From positions 1 to 43,564 of IMG/VR virus record IMGVR_UViG_3300017971_000115: a DNA stretch of 43,564 nt; one strand, 5' to 3'. Shown piece by piece: positions 39,557-43,564 of this stretch. The notes below the pieces were generated by a model that did no database searches, was not told the DNA's origin, and was given only the letters and a program-made list of their open reading frames with translations. A program made the translations under genes and the position numbers. Each line of letters starts with the position of its first letter. Position 1 is the stretch's first letter. The stretch comes from a virus.

Positions 39557-39817
39557 TCAAGATTCGGGTTGCCCTACTGGGGGTTGGTCTGGCTCTGGCC
39601 AGATGCGATCCACGGCCTCCTGGCCCCAGATCTCGATCATCCTGGCCCGGAGGGCCTGATCGTCATGCTCCGAGAGCACACAGATCCCACGGCCGCCGAG
39701 GATCCCCGAGCTCCCGCCGATCGCCTTGCCGTTGATCAGCTGGGCCACGTCCACCGAGTTGAGGCCCAGAAACACGATCTCACGGCCGTCCTTGGCGCCG
39801 AGCATGGTGGCGATCAT
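39557..39817 (-). CDS. Small early protein, 86 residues
   Basis: 86 residues from the ATG at 39817 that overlaps the upstream stop (ATGA). The sequence DGREIVFLGLNSVDVAQLIN, followed by GKAIGG, resembles a small phage family of unknown function. The C-terminus is acidic and proline-rich. It ends the first early unit, just before a hairpin terminator. Confidence 0.65.
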   Translation of the reverse strand: MIATMLGAKDGREIVFLGLNSVDVAQLINGKAIGGSSGILGGRGICVLSEHDDQALRARMIEIWGQEAVDRIWPEPDQPPVGQPES

Positions 39818-40188
39818 TGGCCCACCCCGGAGGATGCGCCGAGCACAGGCGGGGATCCAGCCCCAGCCCACTGGCCAACCTGGCCCCGGAGCTCGGCCGC
39901 CCGCTTGATGCGCCGGGCCTTGTCCTGCTCGCTCAGGCGGCTGGCCGTGTCGCGGATCTCGGTGAGCTCATCAATCACGGTCCCAAGTAGCTCCCACTGG
40001 AGCTTGTTCTCGGCCGCCAGGAGGGTGGCCGGGTCTCGGACCTGCTCCTCGATCTGGGCCATGATGGCTGTCTGCACCATGGGAGCAAACTCCGCAAATT
40101 GGCCCATGGTGATCGAGCAGTAGGTTGGAGCGAAGTCCAACACCAAGGACACCAGGCCCCGGTCATCCTTGACCAGTCTGAGGCTCAT
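39814..40188 (-). CDS. Unknown early helical protein
   Basis: 124 residues coupled by ATGA to both neighbours. Beta strand at the start (GLVSLVLDFAPTYCS), then helices (FAPMVQTAIMAQIEEQVRD, KLQWELLGTVIDELTEIRD). No family is recognised. It is the second gene of the first early operon. Confidence 0.65.
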   Translation of the reverse strand: MSLRLVKDDRGLVSLVLDFAPTYCSITMGQFAEFAPMVQTAIMAQIEEQVRDPATLLAAENKLQWELLGTVIDELTEIRDTASRLSEQDKARRIKRAAELRGQVGQWAGAGSPPVLGASSGVGQ

Positions 40189-40640
40189 AGCTGTGGCTCC
40201 ATCATGCCGGCGGCCGCCTTGTTGGCCTCGATCAGCTTGGCCAGGATCTCCTCCACCAGGGCCGCGCTGTCGTAGATCGCATTGGACTTGATCAGGCGCA
40301 TCACCCGGAGGAGCTCCTCCCTGAGCATGTCCCCGCGCTTGCGCTCCATTGCTGCTTGGCTGTGGGTGATCTCATCCAGGGCCCGCATGGCCTCGATGGC
40401 GTCTAGTAGCTCATCCCGCTCACGCACCAGATCGAGCACCATATCCCGCTCGGCCTCGAGGTCGGATTGCTTGTCCGCCCTGTCCGCTATGAGCTCCTCG
40501 ATCTGGCGGTCTCTGGACTCCCGGATCGCCTCCTTGCGGTGGGGGTGGGTGGCCGGTGGCGAGGCCGCCAGCGCCAACCGCTCGAGCTCGGCAGATATGG
40601 CGTTTGACTCGTTGGGCTCTAGGGCTCGGACTGTGGACAT
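40185..40640 (-). CDS. Coiled-coil protein, first early gene
   Basis: 151 residues, mostly heptad-rich helix (RQIEELIADRADKQSDLEAE, RDMVLDLVRERDELLDAIEA). AGGAGATCCCGAC precedes the ATG. It is the first gene behind the best promoter-operator in the genome (40668-40699), so it is probably transcribed first after infection. No family is recognised. Host takeover or DNA maintenance are both possible. Confidence 0.72.
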   Translation of the reverse strand: MSTVRALEPNESNAISAELERLALAASPPATHPHRKEAIRESRDRQIEELIADRADKQSDLEAERDMVLDLVRERDELLDAIEAMRALDEITHSQAAMERKRGDMLREELLRVMRLIKSNAIYDSAALVEEILAKLIEANKAAAGMMEPQL

Positions 40641-40667
40641 GGTCGGGATCTCCTGTTTGGGTGTCCA

Positions 40668-40699
40668 TACACCATAGGTGTATGCGCGGTCCCGGTCAA
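40668..40699 (-). promoter_or_regulatory. Early promoter overlapped by a perfect operator
   Basis: On the minus strand TTGACC (40694-40699), a 17-base spacer and TATGGT (40671-40676) form a sigma70-like promoter. The perfect palindrome TACACC-ATA-GGTGTA (40668-40682) covers the -10 box, so a bound regulator would block RNA polymerase. It separates the lysis gene stop (40704) from the first early gene (40640). Confidence 0.72.
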
Positions 40700-40703
40700 G
40701 ATC

Positions 40704-41357
40704 TCAGATCTCGAGCTCGGCCTGGGTGAGCGGGTCCGGTTGCGGCCCCCGCATCCCGGCGAACCGTTGCCAGGGGAACAACGGGCCCGGGTCCAGCTTG
40801 CGGCCCTCGGGGGTGGCGATCTCCTCATGCCCGATCAGCCTCAGTGGGTAGCCGGCCTCCCCGAGCTCGTTGAGGTAGCGCTCGAGCGCATCGATCTGCA
40901 CCTCCGGGTAGGGCTCCCACCAGCCCTCAACCTTGTGGCCGCCCGGGTAGGTGAGCGAAGCAAACACGGGATCGGGTCCCTTGTAGCGGTAGAACCGGCC
41001 GCCGAGCTCGTAGAAATATCCCGTGCCAAGGTTCTCCAGCATGAGGTGATTCCCGAGCTCGATCCCGATCGTGGCGGCATTGACCTGTGCTCCCCTGAGA
41101 TCCAGAGCCTTCCACCTGGACCGGCCCGCATGCCATGCCGATCGGCTGAGGGCCACTTGCTGGTAGACCGATCCGCCCCGCGAGATCGCCAGGTGCCAGC
41201 TCCGGCCCAGCGGTGAGGTGGCCGCCCAGGAGCAAAGGGACTGGGTCCGCCCGGCCGCGGTGGCGTGGATCACCTGGCCCAACACCTCCTGGCCGTGCCG
41301 ATCGCTGTGATCGAGATCCGGGATCCGCTGGTAGGGGTCGATCCAATCGGGGAGCAT
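40704..41357 (-). CDS. Endolysin, N-acetylmuramoyl-L-alanine amidase
   Basis: 217 residues from the ATG at 41357, which has GAGGAGG at 7 bases. The Amidase_2 zinc site can be placed as H31 (IHATA), H177 (IGHEEIA) and D189 (RKLDPGP), with E100 (IGIELGNH) as catalytic residue, as in AmpD. No signal peptide and no separate wall-binding domain are seen, so it needs a holin for release. It cuts the amide bond between the glycan and the peptide. It closes the lysis cassette. Confidence 0.92.
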   Translation of the reverse strand: MLPDWIDPYQRIPDLDHSDRHGQEVLGQVIHATAAGRTQSLCSWAATSPLGRSWHLAISRGGSVYQQVALSRSAWHAGRSRWKALDLRGAQVNAATIGIELGNHLMLENLGTGYFYELGGRFYRYKGPDPVFASLTYPGGHKVEGWWEPYPEVQIDALERYLNELGEAGYPLRLIGHEEIATPEGRKLDPGPLFPWQRFAGMRGPQPDPLTQAELEI

Positions 41358-41359
41358 GC

Positions 41360-41842
41360 TCAATCCTCCTCGCCGTAGATCTCCGAGATCGTCTGTTGGA
41401 GCTGGGCCCGCTTGGACTTGGCCTTGGGTCTCGCCGATCTGGTGACCGGTGAGGCCCTCCTCCTTGGCTCGGGCTTGGGCTCGAGCTCCACCACCATGGC
41501 CGGCGGTGGGGGCGCCTCGGCGGACAGGGTCCGGCGGGCCTCCCCTCGTTTGCCTGAGGCGAGAGCCTCGGCCGCCCCCTCGAGGCGGGCCAGCTGGACC
41601 TTGAGCTCAGTGATCGCCACCCACTGATCTCGGCGGCTGACCTTCACTCCGCTCACGGTATCGGCGAGGTCCTTGAGCTCCGACTTGAGGAGCTCGATCT
41701 CTGTGTGTTGCTTGGCGTTGATCTCGGCGTGCTTGTCATCCCGGGAGGTGTACGCCTCAACCCCCTGGCTCGCCACCCCGGCCAGCGCCATGGCCGCAGC
41801 CGCCCAGGTCACCGGCTGTTGCTTGATATGTTTGATCGGCAT
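41360..41842 (-). CDS. Membrane-anchored coiled-coil protein, spanin-like
   Basis: 160 residues from the ATG at 41842; the ribosome-binding site is weak. One N-terminal transmembrane segment (PVTWAAAAMALAGVASQGV) is followed by a coiled coil (KQHTEIELLKSELKDLADTV, VQLARLEGAAEALASGK), a PPPP stretch and a basic tail. This is the plan of an inner-membrane spanin or a holin-accessory protein. No lipoprotein partner is obvious nearby. Position directly before the endolysin supports a lysis role. Confidence 0.65.
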   Translation of the reverse strand: MPIKHIKQQPVTWAAAAMALAGVASQGVEAYTSRDDKHAEINAKQHTEIELLKSELKDLADTVSGVKVSRRDQWVAITELKVQLARLEGAAEALASGKRGEARRTLSAEAPPPPAMVVELEPKPEPRRRASPVTRSARPKAKSKRAQLQQTISEIYGEED

Positions 41843-41850
41843 GATCAACG

Positions 41851-42039
41851 CTACCAGTCCAGCCCGATCCCGGCCATCCCGTAGGGGTCCACCCGGCCAG
41901 AGCCCCACCGATGTTGAGCCCCGGCCTCGGCGTAGCCGTACCAGTGATCATCAAATCGGTAGCGAGCATGGATCCTGGCACCGATCCCGGATGCGTCCGC
42001 TAGCACCCCAGCCCGTAGAGTCCCGGCCCCGGCGGCCAT
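41851..42039 (-). CDS. Small beta-strand protein in the lysis cassette
   Basis: 62 residues. Alternating strands with aromatic ends (ARIHARYRFDDHWYGYAEAG, AQHRWGS, DPYGMAGIGLDW) look like part of an outer-membrane beta-barrel, including the terminal W. I recall similar short proteins beside lysis genes in other phages. The frame stays open upstream without another ATG, so the start is uncertain. A membrane-disrupting or outer-membrane role is inferred. Confidence 0.55.
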   Translation of the reverse strand: MAAGAGTLRAGVLADASGIGARIHARYRFDDHWYGYAEAGAQHRWGSGRVDPYGMAGIGLDW

Positions 42040-42065
42040 CCGCCGGGCCGCATCAAGCCCAGCCT

Positions 42066-42692
42066 CTACGGGATCGAAGGGTCCGCCGCAGCCGGGGCGG
42101 CTGGCGCCGGCGCCGGTGCTCCCGGGCGATTCGAGCCTTGCCCCCTCCGGTTGCTCTCGGCGATTGCATGGCCGATCCGGCTCTCAACATAGGCCTCAGG
42201 GCTGGCTACAAAGGACCTGAGCCGGTTGAGGTCTACGAGCTCGAGGCCGAGCTCCTTGGTGAGCTCCCAGAGCTCCGCCCACTCCTCGGGATCCACCTTG
42301 CCATCCGCGGTGGCTTTCTGGAGCCAGGCGGATCCATCCTTGCTGTGGAGGATCCGATCATAGGCCATGCCGGCGACACCAACGAGGATCTCATCCACGT
42401 GGGCCAGGAAGGTGATCCCTGTTTTGGCCTCGAGCGCATCAAACCAGATCCCCAGCTTTTCCTTGAGCCACTTCCAGAGCCCAAACCCACCGGCCAGGGC
42501 CACCACACCACCCACAGCCCAGGGGATCCACTGGAGCCAGGCCAGCCGCCCGGCCTCTTGGAGCTCCTCCGGTGGAGCATCCTGGCCCCAGAGTATCCTG
42601 GGGATCAGTACCGCCACCGCAAAGATCAGCGCTCCCACTAGCACCATTGCCCACCGTCTCACCGTCTCGATCATGTCCAGAGCTCCCGTCAT
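42066..42692 (-). CDS. Two-helix membrane protein, putative holin
   Basis: 208 residues from the ATG at 42692, with GGAGG 8 bases upstream; the longer in-frame reading has no ribosome-binding site. Two transmembrane segments are clear (WAMVLVGALIFAVAVLIPRI and WIPWAVGGVVALAGGFGLW). An EF-hand-like or helical cytoplasmic region follows (ATADGKVDPEEWAELWELTK) and an Ala/Pro tail. It lies among lysis genes and is the best holin candidate, though larger than usual holins. Confidence 0.6.
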   Translation of the reverse strand: MTGALDMIETVRRWAMVLVGALIFAVAVLIPRILWGQDAPPEELQEAGRLAWLQWIPWAVGGVVALAGGFGLWKWLKEKLGIWFDALEAKTGITFLAHVDEILVGVAGMAYDRILHSKDGSAWLQKATADGKVDPEEWAELWELTKELGLELVDLNRLRSFVASPEAYVESRIGHAIAESNRRGQGSNRPGAPAPAPAAPAAADPSIP

Positions 42693-42697
42693 GGTTT

Positions 42698-42949
42698 TTA
42701 CCTCCGCCGTTTTGGCTTGGATCCTATCCTTGCTTCGATCGTGGTGACGCGGTTGGCCAGATCCCTGGCCTCGGCCCGGAGCTCCGCCACCGCCTCGGTG
42801 TTGGTCCGGATCCGCTCGGAGCGCTGGGCATCTGCGATCCGGCCGCGGTTGTAGGCCTCTTGGGCGGCGTACAGGCCGCCGGCCGCTACCAGCCCGAGAG
42901 CGAGCCACCCCCTCAATCGCTCGTCCGATTTGCTCCCGCTTTCGCTCAT
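42698..42949 (-). CDS. Small membrane coiled-coil protein
   Basis: 83 residues starting 1 base after the exported protein's stop. One transmembrane segment (LRGWLALGLVAAGGLYAAQ) and a coiled coil (RIRTNTEAVAELRAEARDLA, NRVTTIEARIG) with a basic end. The plan resembles XhlA-type holin partners. A lysis or membrane role is inferred from position. Confidence 0.62.
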   Translation of the reverse strand: MSESGSKSDERLRGWLALGLVAAGGLYAAQEAYNRGRIADAQRSERIRTNTEAVAELRAEARDLANRVTTIEARIGSKPKRRR

Positions 42950-42950
42950 G

Positions 42951-43564
42951 TCAGTCCGGAAGGTCCAGATCGCTCAGGGGTGGGCCGCCTTCGTCCCCCC
43001 AGAATATGGCGGTGATCACCGCCGGGGCCCAGTCCGGTCCGTGTCCAAAGTCTGAGCAGGGATATTGGACGTCCGTGTCCTGGACTGTGCAAGGGGTGGT
43101 CCCTCCTTGGCCGGGCCCGTATAGCTTACCATGGCGACAATAGAGGCCGTCAGTCCGTAGCCAACACGGGTTGACCTCATTGAGCATGCTCGAGCAATCG
43201 GCCTGGGAGAAATGGTCTAGGCACAGGGTTTCCGCATCCTTCCAGGACTTGAGAAACCGGACCTTGCTGTCCGCCGCCCCGAGCTCGAGCCACCCCCGGC
43301 CGTAGTAAAGCGGGGAGTCCACCATCCGGATCACCCACCCGGAGGTGGGGGAGCTGTCCCAGTAGGGATAGGAGGCCTCGGCGTCGCAGTCCTCCTCGGC
43401 CGTGGCGAGGACACAGGCCCCGGTAGCGCAATCGCCGAGGACATAGCTCCCGGTGACAGCCGGGATCGTGTGGCCAACCTCATAGGCAAACCAGAAATTC
43501 GCACGGGGGAGGGCGTCCACCCGGAGGAACAAGTCCCCGAGCTCCTCACAGGTATAGGGATCGC
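42951..43564 (-). CDS. Exported cysteine-rich protein, C-terminal part (gene crosses the junction)
   Basis: Residues 33-236 of the gene whose start is at 220. The last 41 codons of this stretch (towards 43564) repeat the sequence at 1-123. The mature domain holds nine of the ten cysteines here (GDCATGACVL, EEDCDAE, ETLCLDHFSQADCSS, NPCWLR, LYCRHGK, TPCTV, YPCSDFG). It is rich in Asp, Gly and Trp and shows no lysine-rich DNA-binding character. The acidic, disulfide-ready make-up suits an extracytoplasmic protein. No family is recognised. Confidence 0.8.
   Translation of the reverse strand, partial: DPYTCEELGDLFLRVDALPRANFWFAYEVGHTIPAVTGSYVLGDCATGACVLATAEEDCDAEASYPYWDSSPTSGWVIRMVDSPLYYGRGWLELGAADSKVRFLKSWKDAETLCLDHFSQADCSSMLNEVNPCWLRTDGLYCRHGKLYGPGQGGTTPCTVQDTDVQYPCSDFGHGPDWAPAVITAIFWGDEGGPPLSDLDLPD
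43442..43564. repeat. Terminal direct repeat, right copy
   Basis: Exact copy of bases 1-123. It lies within the gene for the exported cysteine-rich protein, whose frame is continuous when the two ends are joined at this repeat. This supports a circular map with 43,441 unique bases. Confidence 0.95.

Noticed and set aside
1-43564. tRNA, CRISPR, insertion sequence, integrase
   Set aside because: Looked for on both strands by motif and protein content; nothing convincing. Only a tRNA scan and profile search could exclude small or divergent cases.

Overview
The window reads as one complete, GC-rich, contractile-tailed (myovirus-type) bacteriophage genome assembled as a circle. The first 123 bases recur exactly as the last 123 (1-123 = 43442-43564), leaving 43,441 unique bases, and one gene runs across the junction. 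Every convincing gene lies on the minus strand, mostly with ATGA/GTGA overlaps or gaps of a few bases. I found no integrase, tRNA, CRISPR array or insertion sequence. The host cannot be named from the sequence. A two-membrane (Gram-negative) host is likely from the spanin-like and exported proteins. Lysine/alanine-rich tails on two DNA-binding proteins recall Myxococcota and relatives, but that is weak evidence.

Layout in the direction of transcription (high to low coordinates). Early region, 40.68 kb down to about 26.7 kb: a coiled-coil protein and two small genes; a Cas4/RecB-like nuclease, a RecT annealing protein and an SMC/RecF-like ATPase; a replication-initiator-like protein with a putative helicase loader; a membrane metalloprotease; a RusA-type resolvase; a ParB-like protein; an N6-adenine methyltransferase; and several small unknowns. 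Packaging and head, 26.7-16.5 kb: a Cro-like regulator, small terminase with a histone-like tail, large terminase, portal, MuF protein with a C-terminal HExxH domain, DUF2213 protease with a nested scaffold, cement protein and DUF2184 capsid protein, closed by a terminator. Neck and tail, 16.4-2.7 kb: a promoter, then neck adaptors, sheath, tube, a -1 frameshifted chaperone pair, tape measure, a compact baseplate and a glycine-rich tail fibre. Next come three cysteine-rich proteins with Sec-type signal peptides (2.69 kb to 0, continuing at 43.56-42.95 kb). Lysis, 42.95-40.70 kb: small membrane proteins and an amidase endolysin, ending against the early promoter.

The sequence suggests a control circuit. 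A 15-bp palindrome (TACACC-N3-GGTGTA) sits before five gene starts and, in degenerate form, before the Cro-like gene. Four of these genes also share a leader ending AGGAGA..CCCGAC just before the start codon. The early genes recombine and replicate DNA; the head genes package it; the tail genes form a short contractile machine close in content to minimal myoviruses such as cyanophage Pam3.

The points most worth following are the three exported cysteine-rich proteins, the roughly 5-6-fold excess of GATC in two hand-counted samples alongside a phage methyltransferase, the palindrome regulon, the two HExxH proteins, the 16-residue glycine repeat in the fibre, and the histone-like tails.
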